Of a stretch of 47,457 nt of DNA, positions 30,333 through 38,162 are shown in pieces (positions within the stretch are counted from its first letter, which is position 1; every line of letters starts with the position of its first letter). A program made the position numbers and the translations under genes. The DNA comes from CAZGTQ01 sp964528575 (GTDB taxonomy: Bacteria; Planctomycetota; UBA1135; GCA-002686595): assembly GCA_964528575.1 (NCBI GenBank), contig CAZGTQ010000304.1:1-47457 (forward strand), given 5' to 3'. The notes under the pieces were generated by a model that was not told the DNA's origin, did no database searches, and worked only from the letters and a program-made list of their open reading frames with translations.

Positions 30333-31025
30333 ATGGGAGCCATGTTGCGCGTGATCGGGTTCGCGGTGCTGGTGTTCGTCGTGTACCAGCTCCTGCGCTT
30401 CGTGCCCGTGATCGGGCGCTCGGGGTTCCTGCTCCTGTGGATCTCGGTGATCCTGGTCAGCGTCGGGGTCGCGCGGGTGGGCAGCATCGCCCTCGACGCG
30501 CGCCGCATGCGCGGCCACGTCCGCGCCCTCGGCGCCGTCGACAGCCCCCACAACCGCGGCAAGCTCGGCAGCCTGCTGCTCGGCCACGGCCGGGCGCGCC
30601 AAGCGCTGCCGCACCTCGAGGCGGCCGCCCAGGGCGAGCCCGACTACGCGGAATGGAGCTATCGCCACGGCCTCGCGCTGCTCGAGCTCGGCCGCACCGA
30701 GGAGGCGATCGCGGCGCTGCGGCGCGTCGTCGCGCAGGACGAGGAGTACGCGTACGGCGCCGCGCAGCTCCGGCTCGCGCGAGCGCTGCGCCGCACCGGC
30801 GCGCACGAGCAGGCGCTCGCCGCGCTCGAGACGTTCGAGCGCAACCACGGGCCGAGCCCCGAGAGCGCGTTCCGCCGCGGCCAGGTGCTGCGCGCGCTGG
30901 GGCGCAGGGACGAGGCGCGCCAGAGCCTGGCGCGCGTCGGCGAGCTCGCGTCGCAGGCGGCGCGCTACCAGCGCACCGAGGCGTCGGGCTGGGCGCTGCG
31001 GGCGGCGCTGTTGCGCTGGATCTGA
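30333..31025 (+). CDS. TPR-repeat membrane protein
   Basis: A 230-residue protein with two N-terminal membrane helices (about 4-22 and 30-48), then three or four tetratricopeptide-like repeats from about 70: GRARQALPHLEAAAQGEPDYA, LELGRTEEAIAALRRVVAQD and RTGAHEQALAALETFERNHG. TPR domains hold partner proteins; none can be named. ATG 30333 is used; ATG 30342 is equally possible. It diverges from lpxB across 26 bases. Confidence 0.78.
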   Translation: MGAMLRVIGFAVLVFVVYQLLRFVPVIGRSGFLLLWISVILVSVGVARVGSIALDARRMRGHVRALGAVDSPHNRGKLGSLLLGHGRARQALPHLEAAAQGEPDYAEWSYRHGLALLELGRTEEAIAALRRVVAQDEEYAYGAAQLRLARALRRTGAHEQALAALETFERNHGPSPESAFRRGQVLRALGRRDEARQSLARVGELASQAARYQRTEASGWALRAALLRWI

Positions 31026-31052
31026 GAGCGGTGCAAGACCTCTGGTCGCGCG

Positions 31053-31829
31053 TCACGGCACGCGGCGCGCGAACGCGACGAGCGAGCCGACGAGCGCGAG
31101 CACGACGACGGCGAGCAGCGGCGCGCAGAGGCGCCAGTCGAGCGCTCCCTGCCGGACGATCGCCTGGAAGACCTCGACGTCGGCGATGCGGTAGAGCGAC
31201 CAGTCCGTCGCCTGCTTGACGAAGTACAGCGCGAACTGGAGCGTGCAGAAGCAGAGCATCGCGAACGCGATGCGCACCGGATGGCGGCCGACGGACGAGA
31301 GGAAGAACGTCACCGCGTAGAACGCGAGCAACAGCAGCGTCTGGTGCACCGCGCAGAGCATGAGCGGGGCGAGGCGCAGCGTCTCGCCGACTTGCGCCAG
31401 CAGCCAGGGGAGCGTCGCGGTCGTCGCGAAGACCGGGACGGCGATGGCGACCGCGCCGCTCGTCCAGCGCTCGAGCAGGATGCGCCGGCGCGTCAGCGGG
31501 CGCGCGAGCACGATCTCGAGCGTGCCGCGCTGCGCCTCGCCCGCGACCGCGCCGACCGCGAACAGGATCGCCGCCGCGGCGCCGAGCGTGTTGCAGCCCT
31601 TGAAGAAGTGCTGCATCGCCACGTACGGCACGACGCCCTCCTTCGCGATCAGCTCGACCGCCTTGCGCGCGAAGCTGAACGAGGCCGTGAGCATCTCGAT
31701 CGCGGCGGACGACTGCTCGAGCGTCTTCTGGAAGTCGGGCCAGAACAGGACCGCCGGCACGAGCATCGCCTCGAGCACGACGCCGAACGCGAGGGCGCGC
31801 CAGAACGCCGAGTGCAGCGCGCGCGTCAC
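31053..31829 (-). CDS. ABC-2 type transporter permease
   Basis: A 258-residue protein with about six membrane helices (near 15-32, 82-100, 127-147, 155-175, 187-203 and 235-254). It contains GEAQRGTLEIVLARPLTRRRILLERW (from residue 98), the coupling segment typical of ABC-2 permeases. It starts at GTG, one base after the stop of the ATP-binding gene, so they form one transporter. The substrate is unknown; the Nos/Gld-like pattern suggests export or envelope assembly. Confidence 0.85.
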   Translation of the reverse strand: MTRALHSAFWRALAFGVVLEAMLVPAVLFWPDFQKTLEQSSAAIEMLTASFSFARKAVELIAKEGVVPYVAMQHFFKGCNTLGAAAAILFAVGAVAGEAQRGTLEIVLARPLTRRRILLERWTSGAVAIAVPVFATTATLPWLLAQVGETLRLAPLMLCAVHQTLLLLAFYAVTFFLSSVGRHPVRIAFAMLCFCTLQFALYFVKQATDWSLYRIADVEVFQAIVRQGALDWRLCAPLLAVVVLALVGSLVAFARRVP

Positions 31830-31830
31830 G

Positions 31831-32808
31831 TCAGAGCCCCTCCACGCCGTAGAGCTCGCGGTACAGGTCCTTCAGCGACAGCCGGCCGTACTCGAGCGAT
31901 TCGGGCGCCGGCAGCGCGGCGTGTGCGGCGAGCCGCTCGAAGAACGCCCGCGGGTCCTGCGCGTCGAGCAGGACGCGCGCGGTCGTGCCGTCGACGTGGG
32001 CGACGCCGAGCGGCGGCGCGCCGAGCACGCGCTCGAGCTCGCGACGCAGCGTGTCCGGCTCCACGCCGGCGGACCAGCTCATGCGCAAGAGCCGCCGCGC
32101 CCGCGCGCGCAGCTCGTCGGGCGTCTCGTCGCTGATCACGCGGCCGCGGTCGAGGAAGACGAGGCGCGAGCAGGCGTGCTCGACCTCGCCGAGGTGGTGC
32201 GACGAGAGCAGGATCGTCACGCCCTGCGCCGCGTCCGCCGCGATCACGTCGAGCAGCGCGCCGCGCTTGGCGGGATCGAGCCCTTCGGTCGGCTCGTCGA
32301 GGATGCGCACGCGCACGTCGGGCGCCATCGCGGCCGCGAACATCAACTGGCGCTTCATCCCGTGGCTGTAACCCTGGACGCGCCTCTTCAGCGGCAGGTC
32401 GAGCCGCTCGGCGATCGCGCGTCCGCGCGCCAGAGCCGCCCGCCCGCGGCCGCGCAGGAGCCAGCCGAGCTGCTCGCCGCCGCGCATCTCGCGATACAGG
32501 CCGATCTCGCCCGGCGAATACGTCGCGCGGCGGCGGATCGCGACGCCGTCGCCCGCGAGCGGCGCGCCGTCGACGCTCGCGGCGCCGGCGTCGGGGCGCA
32601 CGAGGCCGACGAGCATGCGCAGGAACGTGCTCTTGCCGCTGCCGTTGGGGCCGAGGAGCCCGGTCACGCCGCCGGGGCCGACGTCGAGGTCGAACGGGTG
32701 CACGGCGACGTGCTCGCCGAAGCGGCGCGTCAGGCCGCGCGCGCGGACGAGCCCGGGCGCGCCGGCGACGGTCGCGCGCGCTTCGGGCATCTCGAGGGTG
32801 TCGCTCAT
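31831..32808 (-). CDS. ABC transporter ATP-binding protein
   Basis: A 325-residue ATPase with Walker A GPNGSGKST (about 54-62), signature YSHGMKRQL (about 148-156), Walker B VRILDEPTEGLDP (about 166-178) and the switch His in LLSSHHLGEVEH. The signature has SHGM where the consensus has SGGQ, as in several CcmA-like exporters. A C-terminal domain of about 100 residues (after 220) is typical of ABC-2 ATPases. It is transcribed before the permease. Confidence 0.92.
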   Translation of the reverse strand: MSDTLEMPEARATVAGAPGLVRARGLTRRFGEHVAVHPFDLDVGPGGVTGLLGPNGSGKSTFLRMLVGLVRPDAGAASVDGAPLAGDGVAIRRRATYSPGEIGLYREMRGGEQLGWLLRGRGRAALARGRAIAERLDLPLKRRVQGYSHGMKRQLMFAAAMAPDVRVRILDEPTEGLDPAKRGALLDVIAADAAQGVTILLSSHHLGEVEHACSRLVFLDRGRVISDETPDELRARARRLLRMSWSAGVEPDTLRRELERVLGAPPLGVAHVDGTTARVLLDAQDPRAFFERLAAHAALPAPESLEYGRLSLKDLYRELYGVEGL

Positions 32809-32845
32809 CCGCTCCGCGCCCGGGCGCTGCGACTCGACGCGCGCG

Positions 32846-32873
32846 TTGACCGCTGATCGGGCGCGGCGAGAAT
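32846..32873 (+). promoter_or_regulatory. sigma70-type promoter of the small kinase gene
   Basis: TTGACC at 32846-32851 and GAGAAT at 32868-32873 are separated by 16 bases. The start codon follows 9 bases after the -10 box and lacks an RBS, so the message would be leaderless or nearly so. Confidence 0.5.
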
Positions 32874-32882
32874 AGGCGCGCG

Positions 32883-33635
32883 ATGAGCGAGCCGCAAGCC
32901 GCGTCCGTGCCCGTCCGGCTGCTCAAGAGCGACGGCATGGGGCGCGTCGAGCGGCTCGACGGGCCGTGGGGAACGCTCGTGCGTCGCGTCGCGTGCGGTG
33001 GGCGCGTGCCGCTGTCGGGCGTGCTCGCGCGCGTGCTGTTGGGGCGCGAGCGGCGGGCGCTGCGCGCGCTCGAGGGGGTGCCGGGCGTCGCGCGGCTCGT
33101 CGAGGACGACGCGCTCGCCGCGGCGCCGGGTGTGGACGGGCGCGTGCCGGCGCGGCGCGCGGTGCTCCTGCGCACGTGGGCCGAGGGGCTGCCGCTCTAC
33201 GCGGCGCAGGCGCTGCCGCGCGACTTCTTCGAACGGCTCGAGGAGCTCGTGCGCGCGCTCCACGCGCGCGGGGTGTGCCACAACGACCTGCACAAGGAGA
33301 ACAACGTGATCGTCGGCCGCGACGGCTACCCGCACCTCGTCGACTTCGAGCTCGCGAGCGTGCACGCGCGGCGCGGCCGCACGTTCGCCGTGCGCAGCCG
33401 CGAGGACCTGCGCCACGTCGCCAAGCACCGGCGTCGCTACGAGACGCGCGGGGCGGGCGGGCGCGTCGAGGCCGGCGGGCGCCGCTCGCCGCTCGCGTGG
33501 GCGTGGATGCGCTTGGGCAAGCCCCTGTACACGCTCGTCGTGCGCCGCGTGCTCCGCCGGCCGCGCAGCGAGCCGCGCCGAGCGAAGGACGGCGCGTGGC
33601 CCGAGTGGACCGAGCCGTGCGGGCCGCGGACGTGA
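32883..33635 (+). CDS. Small protein-kinase-fold protein (RIO1/Kdo-kinase-like)
   Basis: A 250-residue protein. The catalytic loop VCHNDLHKENNVIV (131-144) supplies Asp135, Lys138 and Asn140/141, and VDFELAS (153-159) stands for DFG with Asp154. The N-lobe has no obvious Gly-loop, and the beta-3 lysine is not evident (RR at 34-35). The type resembles RIO1-like or Kdo/heptose kinases of LPS synthesis rather than eukaryote-like Ser/Thr kinases. The C-terminal 70 residues are very Arg-rich. LPS core phosphorylation is an inference strengthened only weakly by lpxB about 2.6 kb away. Confidence 0.75.
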   Translation: MSEPQAASVPVRLLKSDGMGRVERLDGPWGTLVRRVACGGRVPLSGVLARVLLGRERRALRALEGVPGVARLVEDDALAAAPGVDGRVPARRAVLLRTWAEGLPLYAAQALPRDFFERLEELVRALHARGVCHNDLHKENNVIVGRDGYPHLVDFELASVHARRGRTFAVRSREDLRHVAKHRRRYETRGAGGRVEAGGRRSPLAWAWMRLGKPLYTLVVRRVLRRPRSEPRRAKDGAWPEWTEPCGPRT

Positions 33636-33681
33636 CGCCCTATGCCAACTGGCTCCTATGCCATCGAGCTCGCGTTGCGTA

Positions 33682-34278
33682 TCACCCCGGCGCGGGATTC
33701 CCCGTTCGGCGACGGGGCGCGCCCGCGAAATTCGCGAGCAGGGCCCGGCCGTGCTCGGACAGGATCGCCTCGGGGTGGAACTGCACGCCCTCGAGCGGGA
33801 GCGAGCGGTGGCGCAGCGCCGCGACCTCGCCGTGCTCGGTGCGCGCGCTGACGACGAGCTCTGCGGGCAGGCTGGCCTCTTCGAGCGCGAGCGAGTTGTA
33901 GCGCGTCGCGAAGAAGGGCGAGGGGACGCCGCGGAACACGCCTTCGCCGTCGTGCTCGACCGCGCGGGTCTGGCCGTGCGCGAGGTCGGACGAGCGCACG
34001 AGGCGCGCGCCGAACGCAGTGCCGATCGCCTGGTGGCCGAGGCACACGCCGAGCACCGCGACGTCGGGGCCGAGCTCGCGCACGAGCGACTCGCTGCAGC
34101 CCGCCTCGCGCGGACGCCCGGGTCCGGGGCCGATCACGACGCGCTCGGGCGCGAGCGCGCGAACCGCCGCGACGTCGAGCTCGCGCGACGAGCGCACCAC
34201 GACCTCGTGTCCCAGCTCGGCCAAGAGCTGGACGAGGTTGAAAGTGAAGGAATCTCGGTTCTCGACGAGCAGGATCAC
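33682..34278 (-). CDS. Glutamine amidotransferase, PabA/TrpG type
   Basis: A 198-residue class I glutamine amidotransferase. The nucleophile is Cys79 in GVCLGHQAIG, with His168 and Glu170 in VQFHPEA and the oxyanion stretch GPGPGRP (50-56). It should pass ammonia from glutamine to an aminodeoxychorismate or anthranilate synthase large subunit, none of which is encoded here. The usual RYHSL reads RYNSL (126-130). The start is GTG 34278; a longer frame to 34350 has no support. A perfect six-base stem (33700-33717) lies within its 3' end. Confidence 0.86.
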   Translation of the reverse strand: MILLVENRDSFTFNLVQLLAELGHEVVVRSSRELDVAAVRALAPERVVIGPGPGRPREAGCSESLVRELGPDVAVLGVCLGHQAIGTAFGARLVRSSDLAHGQTRAVEHDGEGVFRGVPSPFFATRYNSLALEEASLPAELVVSARTEHGEVAALRHRSLPLEGVQFHPEAILSEHGRALLANFAGAPRRRTGNPAPG

Positions 34279-34398
34279 GGCTAGGCCCCGGATACCCCGC
34301 TGGAGGGCCGCGGCGGGGCGCAAGGGACCATGCCGCGGGCCGCGCCGCAAGGGCGCGTACGCGCTCGCGGCGAGCCCTCCGGGCGCGCTGCCTGGCGA

Positions 34399-34426
34399 TT
34401 GATTCGCCGCGGACCGGCTCTAAGGT
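34399..34426 (+). promoter_or_regulatory. sigma70-type promoter of trkA-trkH
   Basis: TTGATT at 34399-34404, a 16-base spacer and TAAGGT at 34421-34426 form the clearest promoter in the window. ATG 34433 follows 6 bases later with no RBS, so transcription should begin at or next to the start codon. Confidence 0.6.
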
Positions 34427-34432
34427 GCTCGG

Positions 34433-35797
34433 ATGGACATCGTGATCGTGGGGGCCGGCGAAGTCGGGTACCACCTCGCGGACATCCTCTCGCGCGAGAA
34501 CCATCGCGTCGCGGTCGTCGATTCCGACCCGATCAAGGCGCAGCGGCTCCAGGACGCGATCGACGTTCAAGTGCTCGAGGGCGACGGGACGCACGCGGAG
34601 ACGATGAACGCCGCCGGGGCGTCGCGCGCCGACCTCGTCGTCGCCGTCACGAACAACGACCACGTCAACATGCTGGCGAGCCTGATCGCGCGCCGACTCG
34701 GCGCGAAGCGGGTGATCCTGCGCCTCAAGGACACGCTCCGCCTCGCGCGGTATCGCTATTTCTACAAGCAATGCCTCGGCTTCGACGTCGTCCTGTCGAC
34801 CGAGGAGCTCGCGGCGGACGAGATCGTGGCGACCGTGCGCGAGCAACACGCGCTCGAGGTCGAGTCGTTCGCCGACGGCCGCGTGCAACTGCGGCGCCTG
34901 CGCATCCGCCAGGAGAGCGAGCTGACCGCCGACTCGATCGCGCGGATCCGGCTGCCCGCGGGGCTGCTCATCGTCGCCGTGTCGCGCCGCGAGCGCTTCT
35001 TCGTGCCGTCGGGCGAGGACCAGGTGCAGGTCGACGATCAGGTGTACCTGCTCGGGCGCGCGGCGGATCTCGATCAGTTCGAGAGCCTCGCGGGCGCGCG
35101 CCCGTCGCCGCGGCGCAGCGTCGTGATCATGGGCGGCGGGAGCGTGGGCCAGCAGATCGCGCGCAAGCTCGACGCGGTGCCGGGCGTGACGATCCGCGTG
35201 CTCGAGTCCGACCCGGCGCGCGCCAAGGCGATCGCGCCGCACTTCTCGGACAACGTCATGGTGCTGGTGGGGGACGCGACCGACCTCGACCTGCTCCTCG
35301 AGGAGCGCATCGGCGAGGCGAACGTCTTCATCGCGACGACCGACGACGACGAGGACAACATGGTCGCGTGCCAGCTCGCGCGCTCGCTCGGAGTCGAGCG
35401 CACGGTCGCGATGGTCAACAAGGGCTCGTACCGGCAGATCTACGACCTGCTCGGCGTCGACCTCGCCGTGTCGCCGCGCATCCTGTGCGCGAATCGCATC
35501 CTGCGCTTCGTGCGCTCGGGATCGGTGTCGTCGATCGCCGTCATCGCCGATGGAAAGGGGGAGGTGCTCGAGCTGACGGCACACTTCGAGGGGACGCGGA
35601 GCGAGCGCAAGATCAAGAACCTCGGGCTGCCGAAGGGGGTCGTGATCGGCGCGCTCGTGCGCGGCGAGGAGGTGATCGTCCCGACCGGCGAGACGGCGGT
35701 CGAGAGCGGCGATCACGTGATCTTGTTCACGCTGCCGGACAAGCTCGAGAAGGTGGAGCACCTGTTCCGCCGGCCGAGCGCGTTCGGGATCGAGTGA
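34433..35797 (+). CDS. trkA: Trk potassium uptake system NAD-binding regulator TrkA
   Basis: A 454-residue protein with two RCK units. The first Rossmann motif GAGEVG (7-12) ends with Asp29/Asp31 for NAD binding; the second is GGGSVG near residue 237. Each is followed by an RCK_C domain (about 140-220 and 370-450). TrkA sits under the TrkH channel and gates K+ uptake according to bound NADH/ATP. It is 13 bases before trkH. Confidence 0.95.
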   Translation: MDIVIVGAGEVGYHLADILSRENHRVAVVDSDPIKAQRLQDAIDVQVLEGDGTHAETMNAAGASRADLVVAVTNNDHVNMLASLIARRLGAKRVILRLKDTLRLARYRYFYKQCLGFDVVLSTEELAADEIVATVREQHALEVESFADGRVQLRRLRIRQESELTADSIARIRLPAGLLIVAVSRRERFFVPSGEDQVQVDDQVYLLGRAADLDQFESLAGARPSPRRSVVIMGGGSVGQQIARKLDAVPGVTIRVLESDPARAKAIAPHFSDNVMVLVGDATDLDLLLEERIGEANVFIATTDDDEDNMVACQLARSLGVERTVAMVNKGSYRQIYDLLGVDLAVSPRILCANRILRFVRSGSVSSIAVIADGKGEVLELTAHFEGTRSERKIKNLGLPKGVVIGALVRGEEVIVPTGETAVESGDHVILFTLPDKLEKVEHLFRRPSAFGIE

Positions 35798-35810
35798 GCG
35801 GGAGGGCTTC

Positions 35811-37355
35811 GTGAACCTGCGCGCGGTCCTCTGGCTGCTCGGTTGCGTCCTGCTGCTGTTGTCGGCGTTCCTGCTCGTGCCGGCGTTCGTGTCGTTCGGC
35901 TACGGCGAGCGGCGGGACGCGTTCGCGTTCGTCGACGCCGCGGCGATCAACGCGCTCATCGGCGGCGCGCTGTGGTGGTTCTTCCGCGGCGCGAACCTGA
36001 CGACCGAGAAGCGGCCGGACTTCTTCCGGCGCGAGGGGCTCGCCGTCGTCGGGCTGAGCTGGCTGGTCGTCTCGCTCGGCGGGGCGATCCCGTTCGTGCT
36101 CTGCCAGAACCCGCTGGACCCGGTCGATGCGATCTTCGAGTCGGCCTCGGGGTTCACGACGACGGGCTCCACGATCTTGCCGGAGACCGCGTTCGCAAAA
36201 CTGTCGCGCGGCGTCCTGTTCTGGCGCTCGTTCACGCACTGGCTCGGCGGGATCGGGATCGTGCTCGTGTTCGTCGTGCTCTTCCCGACGGGCGGGCGCA
36301 GCCTGTACCGCTCCGAGGTGCCCGGCATCGCGCGCGAGGCGGTGCTGCACCGCGTGCGCGACAGCGCGCTCGCGCTCCTGCGCGTGTACGTCGGGCTGAC
36401 GGTGCTCGAGATGGGGCTCTTGCTGTCGTGCGACCTGTCGGGGGACGGCGCGCCGCTGGGGCTCGGCGACCGGCTCTACGAGGCGGCGGTGCACTCGTTC
36501 GGAACGCTCGCGACCGGCGGGTTCTCGACGCACGCGGCGTCGATCAGATTCTTCGACTCGTGGAAGGTCGAGCTGATCGTGATCGTGTTCATGTTCGCCG
36601 CCGGCATCAACTTCGCCCTGTACGACAGCATGTTGCGCGCGGGGCCGCGGCACGGCTTGCGCCTGCTCGTGCGCTCGCCGGAAGTGCTCGTGTACACGGC
36701 GATGATCGTGGGGTCGATCGCGCTCGTGACGCTGAGCCTGTGGTTCTCGAACAAGGGGCCGATCGGCGAGGACGGGGGGGTGCCGAAGTACGCGCAGATC
36801 TCGAGCTGCTTGCGCGACGCGTCGTTCCTCGTCGTGAGCCTGCAGACGAGCACCGGGTACGGCACGGCGAACTACAACGAGTGGCCGGAGTTCTGCCGCG
36901 TGCTGCTGATGTTCCTCGCGTTCGTCGGCGCGTGCGCGGGCTCGACGGGCGGCGGGCTCAAGGTGATCCGCTTCATGATCCTCGCGAAGGCGTCGCTGCG
37001 GGGTTTCCGCGCGTTCGCGCGGCCGCGCGCGATCTACAACGTGCGGCTCGGTGGTCAGACGCTCGACGAGGGCATCGTCGCGTCGATCCTCGGCTACTGC
37101 GGGATGTGGGCGCTCGTCTTCGGCGCGGGGACGTTGTACCTCGCGGCGCGGGGCACCGAACCGGTGACGGGCGCGACGGCGGTGCTCGCGACGCTGAACA
37201 ACATCGGACCGGGGCTAGGGGACGTCGGGCCGTCCAAGAACTTCGCCGGGTTCCCGGCCGACGTGAAGGCGCTGCTCACCGTCTTCATGATCGTCGGCCG
37301 CCTCGAGTTCTATGCGGTCGTCGTGCTGTTCGTGCCGCGCTTCTGGCGGCACTGA
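35811..37355 (+). CDS. trkH: Trk potassium uptake system membrane subunit TrkH
   Basis: A 514-residue protein with four membrane-pore-membrane units. The selectivity loops are SGFTTTGST (near 110), ATGGFST (near 237), TSTGYGTANYNEWP (near 347) and NNIGPGLGDVGP (near 464). Each keeps the filter glycine, so it should be a working K+ translocator. The start is GTG 35811, after GGGAGG at a short distance. The stop codon lies in the first, diverged unit of a tandem repeat that continues downstream. Confidence 0.95.
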   Translation: MNLRAVLWLLGCVLLLLSAFLLVPAFVSFGYGERRDAFAFVDAAAINALIGGALWWFFRGANLTTEKRPDFFRREGLAVVGLSWLVVSLGGAIPFVLCQNPLDPVDAIFESASGFTTTGSTILPETAFAKLSRGVLFWRSFTHWLGGIGIVLVFVVLFPTGGRSLYRSEVPGIAREAVLHRVRDSALALLRVYVGLTVLEMGLLLSCDLSGDGAPLGLGDRLYEAAVHSFGTLATGGFSTHAASIRFFDSWKVELIVIVFMFAAGINFALYDSMLRAGPRHGLRLLVRSPEVLVYTAMIVGSIALVTLSLWFSNKGPIGEDGGVPKYAQISSCLRDASFLVVSLQTSTGYGTANYNEWPEFCRVLLMFLAFVGACAGSTGGGLKVIRFMILAKASLRGFRAFARPRAIYNVRLGGQTLDEGIVASILGYCGMWALVFGAGTLYLAARGTEPVTGATAVLATLNNIGPGLGDVGPSKNFAGFPADVKALLTVFMIVGRLEFYAVVVLFVPRFWRH

Positions 37356-37470
37356 GCCGCAACGCTGGCGGCACGCTGGCGGCACGGAGCCGCGCGACGC
37401 TGGCGGCACGCTGGCGGCACGCTGGCGGCACGAAGCCGCGCGACGCTGGCGGCTACGGAGCCGCGCGACG
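37341..37470. repeat. Tandem array of an 11-base unit with longer composite units, starting inside trkH
   Basis: The unit GCTGGCGGCAC occurs about six times between 37364 and 37470 (the last copy with one inserted base), plus a diverged copy, TTCTGGCGGCAC, that encodes the last residues of TrkH. A second element, G(A/G)AGCCGCGCGAC, follows every one to three units and has a related copy at the trkH stop (TGAGCCGCAAC). It fills the 120-base gap between trkH and the convergent lipoprotein gene. I see no terminator hairpin with a T-run. Confidence 0.85.
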
Positions 37471-37475
37471 GCGCT

Positions 37476-38162
37476 CTACGGCACGACGTCTTCGCGATAC
37501 GTCCAGCGGCGTCCGCGCGTGTGCTCGCGGTGGTGCGCCGCGAGCCGCCACAGGTCCTGCGGACCGACGACGGTGAGATATTCGCGCGCCTCGGGGCCCG
37601 AGCCGAGCCGCACGCGGCCGGAGACGAGGCCGTAGAGCCGCAGCACGTGATCCTCGTCCTCGTCGCGCACGTAGAGGCCCGCACCGGTCTGCGCCGTCGC
37701 GTCGCCCGCGAGCGCGTCGGGCACAGCGAGCAGCGCTCCGTCGACCTCGGGCAGCCGTACGATCTCGACCTCTTCCTCCCACTGCGCCCGGCCGCGGCGG
37801 CCGATCAGGACGAGCTGCGCGTCCGGCGGCGGGTCGCGGAACTCGATCCCCACGCTCGGGACGACGATCTCCATCGGCGCGGTGTACAGATCGCCGCCGA
37901 TCGGCTCGACGACCGACGCCTCGATGCTCGGGCCGTCGCCGTACCAGACCGTGACGTCGATCTCGCCCGAGCGCACGCGGCGACCGAGGAAGACGACGCC
38001 GTACTCGGTCGAGACGCCGAGCTCGCTGCCGCTGCCGTCCGCCGCTTCGACCCGGACCGTGGGATAGGTCAGCAGGCGCGTGCCGCTGCACGCGCCTGCG
38101 ACGAGCGAGAGCGCGACGCCCGCGCACGCGAGGCGCGCGCGCGCGCGACGGCGCGGCGTCAC
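37476..38162 (-). CDS. Lipoprotein of unknown function
   Basis: A 228-residue protein with a lipoprotein signal (LSLVAGAC, Cys25). The mature part has no match that I recognise. It is rich in short strand-like segments and contains an acidic DEDEDH stretch (about 175-180). The start is GTG 38162, overlapping the stop of the MA-like peptidase gene (38159-38162), so it probably works with that enzyme in the envelope. It is the third gene of a minus-strand series of secreted proteins. Confidence 0.72.
   Translation of the reverse strand: MTPRRRARARLACAGVALSLVAGACSGTRLLTYPTVRVEAADGSGSELGVSTEYGVVFLGRRVRSGEIDVTVWYGDGPSIEASVVEPIGGDLYTAPMEIVVPSVGIEFRDPPPDAQLVLIGRRGRAQWEEEVEIVRLPEVDGALLAVPDALAGDATAQTGAGLYVRDEDEDHVLRLYGLVSGRVRLGSGPEAREYLTVVGPQDLWRLAAHHREHTRGRRWTYREDVVP

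Noticed and set aside
33700..33717. Hairpin CCCCGT-TCGGCG-ACGGGG as a terminator
   Set aside because: The stem is only six bases, lies inside the amidotransferase coding end and has no T-run.
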